Assembly (NCBI GenBank): GCA_028821775.1
Contig: JAPKFB010000025.1
Span: 1 to 63,146, forward strand
Length of the DNA: 63,146 nucleotides
Direction: 5' to 3'
From: Roseibacillus sp.
GTDB taxonomy: Bacteria > Verrucomicrobiota > Verrucomicrobiia > Verrucomicrobiales > Akkermansiaceae
Shown here: positions 35,901 to 44,437 of the stretch, in pieces
How the letters are laid out: each line of letters begins with the position of its first letter
Position numbering within the stretch: the first letter of the stretch is position 1
Notes under the pieces: model-generated
Databases searched by the model: none
What the model was told of the DNA's origin: nothing
The model's input: only the letters and a program-made list of their open reading frames with translations
Made by a program: the position numbers and the translations under genes

Positions 35901-38900
35901 TGAAACGACATCTCCACTTCGTCATCCCGCTGCTGTGCCTGGGACCAACCCCGGCCTCCTCCGCGGTCTCCTTCAACGACGACATTCGCCCCATCCTCGC
36001 CGACCGCTGCTATTCCTGCCACGGTCCGGATTCGGCCGCGCGCAAGGCCGACCTGCGGCTCGATCGCGAGGAAGTCGCCAAGGCTGTTCTCAGCGAAGGG
36101 GTGATTCCCATCGTTCCGGGCAAGCCCGACCAGAGCGCCATCATCCACCGGCTCACCAACCCGGATCCCGACGAGGTGATGCCTCCGCCAAAGTCGAACC
36201 TCAAGGTCACCAAGGACGAAATTGCCCTCATCCGCCAGTGGATCGCGGAAGGTGCGAAGTGGGAGCTCCATTGGGCCTTCATCCCGCCGGTTCAATCCGT
36301 CCCTCCTCCGGCCCGCGATCATGCCTGGCCCCGCAACGGGATCGATCCCTTCATCCTGGAGGTCCTCACCGATCACGAACTGAAACCATCCCCGCCTGCC
36401 GATCGGGCCCAACTGCTCCGCCGCGTGACCTTGGACCTCACCGGCCTGCCGCCCACCATTGCGGAGCTCGACTCCTTTCTCCGCGATCAATCTGAGAACT
36501 CCTACCAACGCGCGGTGGACCGGCTCCTTGCCTCGCCCGCTTATGGCGAACGCCTCGCCCTCGAGTGGCTCGACGTGGCGCGCTACGGCGACACCGACGG
36601 CCTCTTCGAGGATCACCCCCGCAGCATCTACCCCTGGCGCGACTGGCTCGTCTCCGCCTTCAACGAGAACCTGCCCTATGACCAGTTCATTACCTGGCAG
36701 GTGGCCGGCGATCTCCTCCCCAATGCTTCCAATCAACAGAAAACCGCGACGGGCTTTCTTCGCAACAACCCTACCTCCAACGAAGGCGGAATCATCGATG
36801 AAGACTACCGCATCAAGTATCTCATCGATCGCGTCAACACCACCTCCACTGCCTTCCTCGGCCTGACCATGGAATGCGCCCAGTGCCACGACCACAAGTT
36901 CGATCCCATGACCCAGCGCGAGTACTACGAGATGGCGGGATTCTTCAACAGCCTGGTGGGCAAGGGCAACACCAAGGGTGCCACCGCTCCGACCCTGAAG
37001 ATGCTGGCCGTGGAGAAGGAGAAGCGCCTCGCCGAGATTGGCACGGAGTTGGCCGCCCTGGACAAGACTCTCAAGGAGACCCCGCCGGCCCTCACTGCGG
37101 ACTTCGAAAAGTGGCTCACCAAGATCGATAAACCGCTGGTGTGGATGAAGCCGAGGTTGATCTCCAACTCTCTCCAGGAGCGGAAGACCGGTGACGGAAG
37201 GAAGGCGACTCACGAACAATCCAAAGTGCGCGGGCGCTACGTCAGGATTGCGCTGCCGCCCGGCAAAAGCGGGTTCATCACGATCTCGGAAGTCGAGATC
37301 TACTCCAATGGCCGCAACGTCGCTCGCGCCGGAACGGCGAAGCAATCGAGCATCGGCTTCAACGCGCCCGCGGCCAAGGCAATCGACGGGAATGCAAACG
37401 GATCGTTTGGATCGTGTTGCTGCACCAATGAGGAGAAGGACGCCTGGTGGGAAGTCGATCTCGGCGCGGAGATACCCATCGACTACATCATCGTCTCCAA
37501 CCGCAACGACTGCTGCCCGGAGCGCCTCGACAACGTCTCGGTGAACGTGCTCAATAGCGCTCACAAACCCACCAGGGAAAGCAAGATCGGAGATGCGCCC
37601 TTCCGCTCGACCCTGACCTTCAATCCCAAGGCTCCCGCACCGGAGGCGTCCCGGCAGACTTACCAGATCACCCTGGAGCTGACCGCAACCCAGGGACCCG
37701 TCGTGGCCCTGGGTATCGCCGACTCGAAGGTCGGAGTAGTCGAGTCGATTCGCGCCCATGTGATCGGTGGGAAGGAGCGTGAACTGAAACTCACCGGCAA
37801 TATCGAGCTCAAGGTTGGCCCCGGGAAGGAACCAGCGATCGTCGGCCTGGTAAAACCCATACAATTCGCGCCGGGAGAACAGTTGAAGCTGACCATCATC
37901 GGTGACCGTGCGCAGGTTCGCGTCACCAGCGATCCCACCGCTCTCACTCGCGCCAAGCTTCCCAAGGAACGCGACAAGCGTCTTGCCCATTACCGGGGAA
38001 CGTGGCCGGGATTCACGGAGGCCCGCTCAAAGCACGCTGCCCTCAACAAGGAGAAAGGCGTGATCGAGAAGTCTGCGGTGATCACCATGGTTGCCAGCGA
38101 CGAAGGGAAGATGCGCACCACCCACCTGCTCATGCGCGGCGAATACGACAAACCGGGCGAGGTGGTCGAGCCTTCCCCGCCGGGCAGCATCATGAACTCC
38201 AGCGCTGAGCTGCCGAAGAACCGGCTCGGGCTCGCACGCTGGATCACTGATCCCGCCAATCCCCTCACCGCCCGGGTGGCCGTCAACCGCTACTGGCAGA
38301 TGCTTTTTGGCGCCGGTATTGTGATCACTTCCGAAGACTTCGGCACCCAGGGAAATCGCCCCAGCCACCAGGCCCTGCTCGATTACCTCGCGGTCGACTT
38401 TGTGGAGTCCGGTTGGGACGTGAAAGCGCTCCTCCGCAAGATGGTCACCTCGGCCACCTATCGTCAGTCCAGCAGGCAGTCGAAGGCGTTGGCTGAGCGC
38501 GATCCTGGCAACCGCCTCCTCGCCCGCGCATCCCGCCAGCGACTCCAAGCTGAATTCATTCGCGACCATGCCCTGGCGGTAAGCGGTCTCCTCGTCAACA
38601 AGCGCGGCGGCCCCGGGGTGAATCCCTATCAACCCTCCGTTCTTTTCGGCAGGAATGCGATCGGAGCCGCCGGAGCGTCCTTCAGACTGGGCTCGGGCGA
38701 TGACCTCTACCGCAGGAGCCTCTACACCTATTGGAAGCGGCAAATACCCGCCGCCAACATGCGCCTTCTCGGCGCCGATGGCCGCAATTCCTGCCGCACG
38801 CGCCGCGAGAGAACCAACACCCCCTTGCAGGCGCTCGTGCTCCTCAATGACCCGCAATTTGTGGAAGCGGCTCGCCTGCTTGCGGAACGCTGCATGAAGG

Positions 38901-39169
38901 AAGGAGGTGCCACCACCCGCGAACGATTGACCTACGTCTTCCGGCTCTGCACCTCACGCCGTGCCACCAACCGCGAACTCTCCATTCTGCACGCCGAATT
39001 CAACGACCGACTCGAGGAATTCAAGAACGAGCCCGAGAGAGCGAAATCCTATCTCGCCGGTGGCGGCCAAATGAAACCCGACCCCACTCTCGATCAAACC
39101 GAACTCGCCGCCTACGCGGCAGTGTCTTCCCTGATCTTCAATCTCGACGAGTCGATCTCAAAGAGCTGA
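35900..39169 (+). CDS. PSD1 protein: cytochrome c - DUF1549 - discoidin-like - DUF1553 (cassette A)
   Basis: I chose the ATG at 35900, overlapping the previous stop; a GTG one codon earlier is possible. The 1089-residue protein has a signal peptide, then a planctomycete-type cytochrome c domain (C37-Y-S-C40-H). DUF1549 spans about 130-380 ([26 protein letters not shown], second CxxCH at C326). A discoidin/F5-8C-like domain (about 440-560; RYVRIALPPG, AWWEVDLGAEIPIDYI) and a second beta-rich segment come next, and DUF1553 is C-terminal ([43 protein letters not shown]). The discoidin-like insert contains two odd cysteine clusters (CCC and CC). It is exported and probably carbohydrate-binding; the redox role is unproven. 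Confidence 0.95.
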   Translation: MKRHLHFVIPLLCLGPTPASSAVSFNDDIRPILADRCYSCHGPDSAARKADLRLDREEVAKAVLSEGVIPIVPGKPDQSAIIHRLTNPDPDEVMPPPKSNLKVTKDEIALIRQWIAEGAKWELHWAFIPPVQSVPPPARDHAWPRNGIDPFILEVLTDHELKPSPPADRAQLLRRVTLDLTGLPPTIAELDSFLRDQSENSYQRAVDRLLASPAYGERLALEWLDVARYGDTDGLFEDHPRSIYPWRDWLVSAFNENLPYDQFITWQVAGDLLPNASNQQKTATGFLRNNPTSNEGGIIDEDYRIKYLIDRVNTTSTAFLGLTMECAQCHDHKFDPMTQREYYEMAGFFNSLVGKGNTKGATAPTLKMLAVEKEKRLAEIGTELAALDKTLKETPPALTADFEKWLTKIDKPLVWMKPRLISNSLQERKTGDGRKATHEQSKVRGRYVRIALPPGKSGFITISEVEIYSNGRNVARAGTAKQSSIGFNAPAAKAIDGNANGSFGSCCCTNEEKDAWWEVDLGAEIPIDYIIVSNRNDCCPERLDNVSVNVLNSAHKPTRESKIGDAPFRSTLTFNPKAPAPEASRQTYQITLELTATQGPVVALGIADSKVGVVESIRAHVIGGKERELKLTGNIELKVGPGKEPAIVGLVKPIQFAPGEQLKLTIIGDRAQVRVTSDPTALTRAKLPKERDKRLAHYRGTWPGFTEARSKHAALNKEKGVIEKSAVITMVASDEGKMRTTHLLMRGEYDKPGEVVEPSPPGSIMNSSAELPKNRLGLARWITDPANPLTARVAVNRYWQMLFGAGIVITSEDFGTQGNRPSHQALLDYLAVDFVESGWDVKALLRKMVTSATYRQSSRQSKALAERDPGNRLLARASRQRLQAEFIRDHALAVSGLLVNKRGGPGVNPYQPSVLFGRNAIGAAGASFRLGSGDDLYRRSLYTYWKRQIPAANMRLLGADGRNSCRTRRERTNTPLQALVLLNDPQFVEAARLLAERCMKEGGATTRERLTYVFRLCTSRRATNRELSILHAEFNDRLEEFKNEPERAKSYLAGGGQMKPDPTLDQTELAAYAAVSSLIFNLDESISKS

Positions 39170-39419
39170 AGCATCCGTGCTCACTCCAACTCGAGATCCA
39201 GAAAGGAGATAGGCTGGATTCGAAAACCCGGTCGAGTGGCGGCGCGAGCAATTTCTCCGATTGGCAAGGCTTCGACCGGTAGTGATGGGCGAGCCGTGAC
39301 GAGAACACAGCGAGACGGGAAAAGGGCCGCGCTTCCCTTTCTCTACGCTCCTCACCGCGCCTGATTATATCTTCCAAATTGATTCCAACCCCGCCGCCAG
39401 TCGGGTTTTCGAACACACC

Positions 39420-40886
39420 CTAGGGGCTCTGCGCGCCGGTTTTCTCCTCCGCCCTCACAAACCATGCCTCCGCCGGAATGACTTCTCGCTTCATTTCGGG
39501 ACCCTCCCAGGAGACTTCCAGCTTCTCGTCCCCACCTTGTTCGAAGAAGGTCACTTCGACCGGATGCAGGCCCTCTCGCAACCGAGCCACTCCTCCGGTT
39601 CGCAACACTCCGTGCAAGCCATCGTTGTTCACAACGACCTCGCCTCCAATCTTGAAACGACTCCCGTCATCGGAACTGGTGTAGAAGGTGTAGAACCCCT
39701 CGCGAGGGATCTTGAGGAACCCCACAAAACGAAGCGCATAGTTTTCACCGCTCGCGGTCTTGTAGGCCTCCGCGGTGGGAGTTTCAGCCCTTCCCCTCTT
39801 CACGGGCGTGAGATCATCAAAATTTGGCAGTTGATCCCACTTCCCGTCGAATCCTTCGAAGGCGAGACCCTCTACCATTCCCTCATCAGGAATTGGCTCA
39901 GCCTGTTCCAACTCCGCCAATTCCGCCTCCGTAACAATCGCCTCCGTTCCACGCTTGATCCCGACCGTCAGTTTCTCGCCTGCCGTCCGACCAATCAGAC
40001 CGAGATGAAAATCAATCCCGCTTCTCACCGGCTTCGTATTCAACGACTGGATGACATCGCCCTCTTCAATTCCAGCTTTCTCCGCCGGCGACCCCTTCGT
40101 CACGGACGTCACTTCTGCCACAGTCGTGTACATGTCCACCTCGATTCCCAATCGGAATCCATAGCGCAACTCGGCGGAGAGCAGGACCGGAAACACTTCC
40201 CGCACCCGGTCCACCGCAATCGCGAAGTTGATGTTTTCGCCATCAAGTTTCTTGGACGTCACAATCCCGATCTGATCTCCCACCGCATTGATGAGAGGCC
40301 CGCCAGAGTTTCCTCCGCTTACCGCCGCACTGGTTTGAATCATCGAGGGGAGAAAGGAATCTACAATCGCGGTCGAGCGATTGAGCCCGCTCACAATCCC
40401 AGTCGAGACCGAATGCGTCAGCCCGCTAGGATTCCCGATCGTCAGGACGGGCTCCCCCAACATGAGATCATGGCTTCGTCCCAATCGCAGCACATCCAAG
40501 GGCTCCCCCGCCTCAACCTTGATCAGGGCCATGTCTTCCGAGGACATGGTGGCAATGGTCTTGAAGGGAAACGGAGGGCGTCCCGGCAGGATCACCTCTC
40601 CCTGTGCCACTCCACTCACGACGTGATCGTTCGTCAGAAGATACCCGTCTGCATGAATGACCGACGCACTTCCCACACCCATATTGAATACTCCAGCCGT
40701 TCCGGACTGCTGGAAGGTCCGGATCGAGGCCGCCGCAGGCAAAGCCTCCTCAACCAGCTTCACCGTCGAAGTGTAGCGCGCGCTGGGGGGAGCGGCGTCC
40801 TCCTTGGGTCGAGACTTCACCTCATGTGCTGAAGCAACCGCCAAAAGACCACCAAGAAAACAAACGAAGAATGCGCAATGATTCAT
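39420..40886 (-). CDS. Exported trypsin-like serine protease with PDZ and PA14-like domains
   Basis: I chose the ATG at 40886, which yields a signal peptide (FFVCFLGGLLAVASA); the frame upstream to 40934 is probably leader. The protease domain has the full catalytic triad context of the HtrA/DegP class: LLTNDHVV (His), SSEDMALIKV (Asp) and AVSGGNSGGPL (Ser). A PDZ domain follows (GSPAEKAGIEEGDVIQSLN). The last 110 residues look like a PA14-type carbohydrate-binding domain (FVGFLKIPREGFYTFYTSSD, GGEVVVNNDG, LREGLHPVEVTFFEQGG). Length is 488 residues, longer than usual DegS-type proteases because of the PA14-like tail. It is divergent from the gene at 40987, and the two probably share a 100-bp promoter region. 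Confidence 0.9.
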   Translation of the reverse strand: MNHCAFFVCFLGGLLAVASAHEVKSRPKEDAAPPSARYTSTVKLVEEALPAAASIRTFQQSGTAGVFNMGVGSASVIHADGYLLTNDHVVSGVAQGEVILPGRPPFPFKTIATMSSEDMALIKVEAGEPLDVLRLGRSHDLMLGEPVLTIGNPSGLTHSVSTGIVSGLNRSTAIVDSFLPSMIQTSAAVSGGNSGGPLINAVGDQIGIVTSKKLDGENINFAIAVDRVREVFPVLLSAELRYGFRLGIEVDMYTTVAEVTSVTKGSPAEKAGIEEGDVIQSLNTKPVRSGIDFHLGLIGRTAGEKLTVGIKRGTEAIVTEAELAELEQAEPIPDEGMVEGLAFEGFDGKWDQLPNFDDLTPVKRGRAETPTAEAYKTASGENYALRFVGFLKIPREGFYTFYTSSDDGSRFKIGGEVVVNNDGLHGVLRTGGVARLREGLHPVEVTFFEQGGDEKLEVSWEGPEMKREVIPAEAWFVRAEEKTGAQSP

Positions 40887-40986
40887 AACCGGAACCCGGA
40901 AACTCTCGCAGGCCAGCGCCCACCTGACAATCACCCGAATTGCCGATTCCTCTTTCTCTCCCGAGTCCCCGACCTACCCTCCCGTG

Positions 40987-42015
40987 ATGATCTCGCGAAT
41001 CCGCCTTCCGCTCCTGCTCGGGGGATTGCTGTCGCTGGCCCTTTCTTCAATCTGCTGCGCTCGGGAACAGGCGAACCCTGCGAAGATTCGCAAGGCCGTC
41101 ACCGCAGGGTTGCGCATCCTCGAGAAAGGAACCATCAACTATGCGGAACAACGCAACTGCTTTACCTGTCATCACCAGACGCTCCCCATGCTCGCGCAGG
41201 TCACCGCCCGCGATCATGGCTTCAAGATCAACGGCAACCTTCTGCAGGAACAGGCCCGCTTCACCCACGAATCCTTTTCCTTTCGCCATGCCACCCTTCG
41301 CAAGGGCAATGGAATTGGTGGCTGCAGCATGACCGTCGGGTTCGCTTGCTGGGCTCTTCACCTTGCGGACTGGAAGCCGGATGAGACGACTGGCGCCATG
41401 GTTGAGTATCTTCTCAAATCACAGAAGAAGGACGGCAACTATTTCACCAACCAGAGCCGGCCGCCCCTCGAAGATTCCCCCGCGACCAGCGTGACGATCG
41501 CGACCTACTATCAACAGGAGTTCGCCACCAGGGAACAAGAAGACCGCGTCAAGGTGAGCGCAACGAAAGCCCTCGCCTGGCTCCTGGCCTACAACCCGAC
41601 TCGCCAAGAAGACTTCAGCTCCCGCTTGTGGGGTTTGCATCTCCTCGGAGCCGCCCAGGAAGACATTGCAACTGCCCGAACCCTCGTGCTGGCCGCCCAG
41701 CGCAAGGATGGAGGGTGGGCCCAGCTTCCCAAGATGCCCACCGACTCCTACGCCACGGGCCAGGCCCTTTGGATCCTCCAAGCCACGGGCCTCCCAACCA
41801 ATGATCCCGCCTACCGGCACGGGGTGCAATTCCTCCTCCATTCCCAGCGCGTCGACGGATCCTGGCTCGTCAAGACCCGCTCCAAGGCGATCCAGAAGCA
41901 TTTCGAATCAGGGTTTCCGCACGGAAAGGACCAATTTATCTCGGTCTGCGGGACCAGCTGGGCGGTGGCCGCCTTGGCCGCCACCCAATCACCGCCCGAA
42001 CACTCATCCCCCTGA
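40987..42015 (+). CDS. Exported prenyltransferase/squalene-cyclase-fold repeat protein with CxxCH
   Basis: ATG at 40987 (a GTG one codon upstream is possible). The 342-residue protein has a signal peptide (LLLGGLLSLALSSICC) and alpha-alpha-barrel repeats with QW-like turns (SQKKDGNYF, AQRKDGGWAQL, SQRVDGSWLV), as in terpene cyclase and prenyltransferase beta-subunit folds. Near the N-terminus it has NCFTCHHQTLP, a CxxCH motif that may bind haem c. No catalytic DxDD motif is visible, so it is probably not a hopene cyclase. Function is unknown; an envelope location is inferred from the signal peptide. Confidence 0.82.
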   Translation: MISRIRLPLLLGGLLSLALSSICCAREQANPAKIRKAVTAGLRILEKGTINYAEQRNCFTCHHQTLPMLAQVTARDHGFKINGNLLQEQARFTHESFSFRHATLRKGNGIGGCSMTVGFACWALHLADWKPDETTGAMVEYLLKSQKKDGNYFTNQSRPPLEDSPATSVTIATYYQQEFATREQEDRVKVSATKALAWLLAYNPTRQEDFSSRLWGLHLLGAAQEDIATARTLVLAAQRKDGGWAQLPKMPTDSYATGQALWILQATGLPTNDPAYRHGVQFLLHSQRVDGSWLVKTRSKAIQKHFESGFPHGKDQFISVCGTSWAVAALAATQSPPEHSSP

Positions 42016-42158
42016 TTTTGAGGCCCTTTTTGCCTTCCTGGTTCCCCTCCCCACTCTCCAGGCCCCCTCCCTGCTCTCCTTCTCCTTCTTGACAGCTCCC
42101 GAGGAAGGGAAAGAATGGAGCCATCAGCGACTCCATCGAAAAACACCTCTACGTCATC

Positions 42159-42920
42159 ATGTGGCCGAACTACGCCTTGGTGGCGTCCAACCTCCCCCCG
42201 GAGGACTTCGGCCGACACTACACCGTGGGTAGTTCCCGCTACTACCACGGTCAGGTCATTTTTGCCCAGATCCAGGACAACTTCCGGCACGACTTCTTTC
42301 CGATCGATCGACTCTTGGAGGAAGTGGTGCCCAACGCCGCCGGGCGACCCAAGCGCACGAAGTTCATCGCAACCTACCGCGTCCTCGAGCACATCGACCT
42401 TTCTGTCTTCATGGACCTCTTCATCACATCGGTGGATGGCACGATCCTTCGTCTGCAGCAGAAACCCTACACCCAGACTCACCAGTCCGGGTTCATCCGC
42501 ACCTATCAGGAAATTTGCCCCTTCAGCGCAATCGTTTTGAGTCACATGGCTCCTCCCGAATTCGGGCACTACATCACGAACCCGGAACAACCCAAGGCCG
42601 CACCCGAGGTGATGTTCACGCAGATTGATTTCAACATCGACGAGTTTCTCGCCCAGATCGAAACGAATCCCTTCCACAATTCCCCCATCCCGAATGTGCA
42701 CCCTCACAAGCTGAAGGAGCAGATCCTCGAGATTAAAGGAAACCCCACCAAGGCAACCAAGGCGATCAGCCTCGACTCCGTCCTCGGAAAAATCTCCTTC
42801 CTCAAACTCCGCACCGGGTTCTGGATCGCCTCCAAGAAGGGCGAAATCTTCTACCCGATTCCTGACCCCGCGACCCTCGAGAGTGAACACCCGAAGTTCT
42901 TCCGCTCCTTGGAAGCCTAG
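42159..42920 (+). CDS. Uncharacterised 253-residue protein, start uncertain
   Basis: No signal peptide and no family I recognise. Recognisable stretches are LPPEDFGRHYTVGSSRYYHG, FRHDFFPIDRLLEE, RTYQEICPFSAIVLS, FTQIDFNIDEFLAQ and KLRTGFWIASKKG. They are well-formed, cytoplasm-like protein sequence, and 'GRPKRTKFIATYRVLEH' suggests a compact alpha/beta domain. Coding sense clearly continues upstream of the ATG at 42159, in the same frame, for about 15 codons (AISDSIEKHLYVI), but that frame has no ATG/GTG/TTG before a TGA at 42090. A purine-rich Shine-Dalgarno-like stretch and an ATG (42115) exist in another frame, so a one-base frameshift near the original start is possible. Confidence 0.75.
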   Translation: MWPNYALVASNLPPEDFGRHYTVGSSRYYHGQVIFAQIQDNFRHDFFPIDRLLEEVVPNAAGRPKRTKFIATYRVLEHIDLSVFMDLFITSVDGTILRLQQKPYTQTHQSGFIRTYQEICPFSAIVLSHMAPPEFGHYITNPEQPKAAPEVMFTQIDFNIDEFLAQIETNPFHNSPIPNVHPHKLKEQILEIKGNPTKATKAISLDSVLGKISFLKLRTGFWIASKKGEIFYPIPDPATLESEHPKFFRSLEA

Positions 42921-43082
42921 GCGCGCTCCTAACCGCTTGCTTGATCAGCAGGAATCCCCGACGAGCCCATTTCAGAACCAGTCCCCGATTGCCGGGACCA
43001 CTCTGGGAGGCTGGTCCTGAAGATTGGCCTCTCGAGTCTTCGGCGCGACGGGCATCTTCCTGCCATCAAACGCATCATGGAA

Positions 43083-44300
43083 TCAGTGCGCGGCGGCCTT
43101 CGCGCCCTTTGCTTGCCCGATTCCTCCGAGCAACTCTTCGAACCAGGGTAGATCCGTATCGAATGGCTTGCCCCCTTTGATCCGTGGAAACTCGATACAA
43201 GACATCTTGCCCCCGTTGTCTTCATCGAGTCCAGCGACGCCGCTCTGCGAATTCAAGGCATACTCCGCACCGGCAAAGGCACTCTTCTTGATCAGATCGA
43301 GATCCTGTGCATTGGGCGCTGCCGAGCGACCAAAGTAGCCGCTCTTCTGCACGAGAACCTTGTCTGCATTCAGCTTCTCCTTGAGCTGACTGGCAAACCA
43401 CTGCCCAGGATTCAATTCGTCGAGCCGGGCGTGACCAAAGGCATCCCGAAGCACTTCTTCGCCAGCGGCTTCCTTCTCGCGCACGATCGCATCCATGCCA
43501 GCTCCCTCGCTCAGGAAGATGTTCACGCAGTCGTGTTCGTCCATGACTGCGTCCAAGCGAGCCACCTCGGCATCAAGATCGAGATCAATCTCAGGCACCC
43601 AAACGGCATGCACATCCCAGCACCCGCGGGAAAGCCGCATCTCGGGAAAAAACTCCCAGTTGTCGAGACGCTTGCGGTAAGCCTCCGCGGTCGCGCCGGT
43701 GAGCCATCCGCAGTGCCGCCCCATCACCTCGTGAATGATGAGATGCCGGGAACTGGTGGTATTCTCATTGGCGATATTCTCAAAGAAGAGAGCTCCCTGC
43801 TCCGCTGCGGTCCAGGCCCCCAGGGTCTGCACGATTGGAAAGACGTCGTTGTCGACCGTCTTGGGCATTCCCACCACCGTCAAATCGTAGCCATTGTCCT
43901 GGAGATACTTCGCGAGGTCTGCGGCGGTCGTGTTGGTGTCGTCCCCTCCAATGGTATGCAGGATATCGATGCCATCGCTCTTGAGCCGATCGGCGGCAAC
44001 CTTGAGCGGCTCTTCGCCTTCCTTCACAAGTCCCCGCTTCACGCAGTCGGCCACATTGGTTAGCTTCACCCGGCTGTTCCCGATCGGGCTCCCGCCAAAC
44101 TTGTAGAGAATCGACGCGTTCTCCTTCACGGAGGCGGGAAAGGGCATGCTCCGCCCCAGCAGGAGTCCCTGGTATCCATTGAGATAACCAACGAGCTCAG
44201 CATCGGGGGCAAGCTCGTTGTATTTTTCGATCAACCCGCCAATCGAGGAAGACAGACAGGGCGCGAGGCCACCAGCGGTAAGAAATGCAATTTTGGGCAT
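43083..44300 (-). CDS. pfp: PPi-dependent 6-phosphofructokinase
   Basis: I chose the ATG at 44300 (MPKIAFLTAGGLAPC); the longer frame to 44399 adds an Arg-rich stretch. The 405-residue enzyme catalyses reversible phosphorylation of fructose 6-phosphate with pyrophosphate in glycolysis and gluconeogenesis, in the cytoplasm. GGDD at 118-121, in place of GGDG, and PKTVDND at 146-152 are the two determinants that favour pyrophosphate over ATP. MGRHCGWLTG is the conserved sugar-binding motif. It is one of the few cytoplasmic metabolic genes here, on the same strand as the transaldolase-like gene 4 kb upstream. Confidence 0.93.
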   Translation of the reverse strand: MPKIAFLTAGGLAPCLSSSIGGLIEKYNELAPDAELVGYLNGYQGLLLGRSMPFPASVKENASILYKFGGSPIGNSRVKLTNVADCVKRGLVKEGEEPLKVAADRLKSDGIDILHTIGGDDTNTTAADLAKYLQDNGYDLTVVGMPKTVDNDVFPIVQTLGAWTAAEQGALFFENIANENTTSSRHLIIHEVMGRHCGWLTGATAEAYRKRLDNWEFFPEMRLSRGCWDVHAVWVPEIDLDLDAEVARLDAVMDEHDCVNIFLSEGAGMDAIVREKEAAGEEVLRDAFGHARLDELNPGQWFASQLKEKLNADKVLVQKSGYFGRSAAPNAQDLDLIKKSAFAGAEYALNSQSGVAGLDEDNGGKMSCIEFPRIKGGKPFDTDLPWFEELLGGIGQAKGAKAAAH

Positions 44301-44437
44301 GAGGAAGGTCCCAATCTGCCTCCTCGCCCTCGCTCGTGTCAACTGCTTCTGAGTTCCTCCTGCCGCGCCCTTCGAGCGCCAATCCCGCCAGAGTCCCACT
44401 CTTCAGGTTTCCGCGGTCGGCAGAGCGCCGCAATGCC

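Noticed and set aside
39170..39419. Possible small minus-strand gene between PSD1 A and the protease
   Set aside because: The frame is Arg/Glu/Ser-rich and overlaps the PSD1 end; no start signal or motif.
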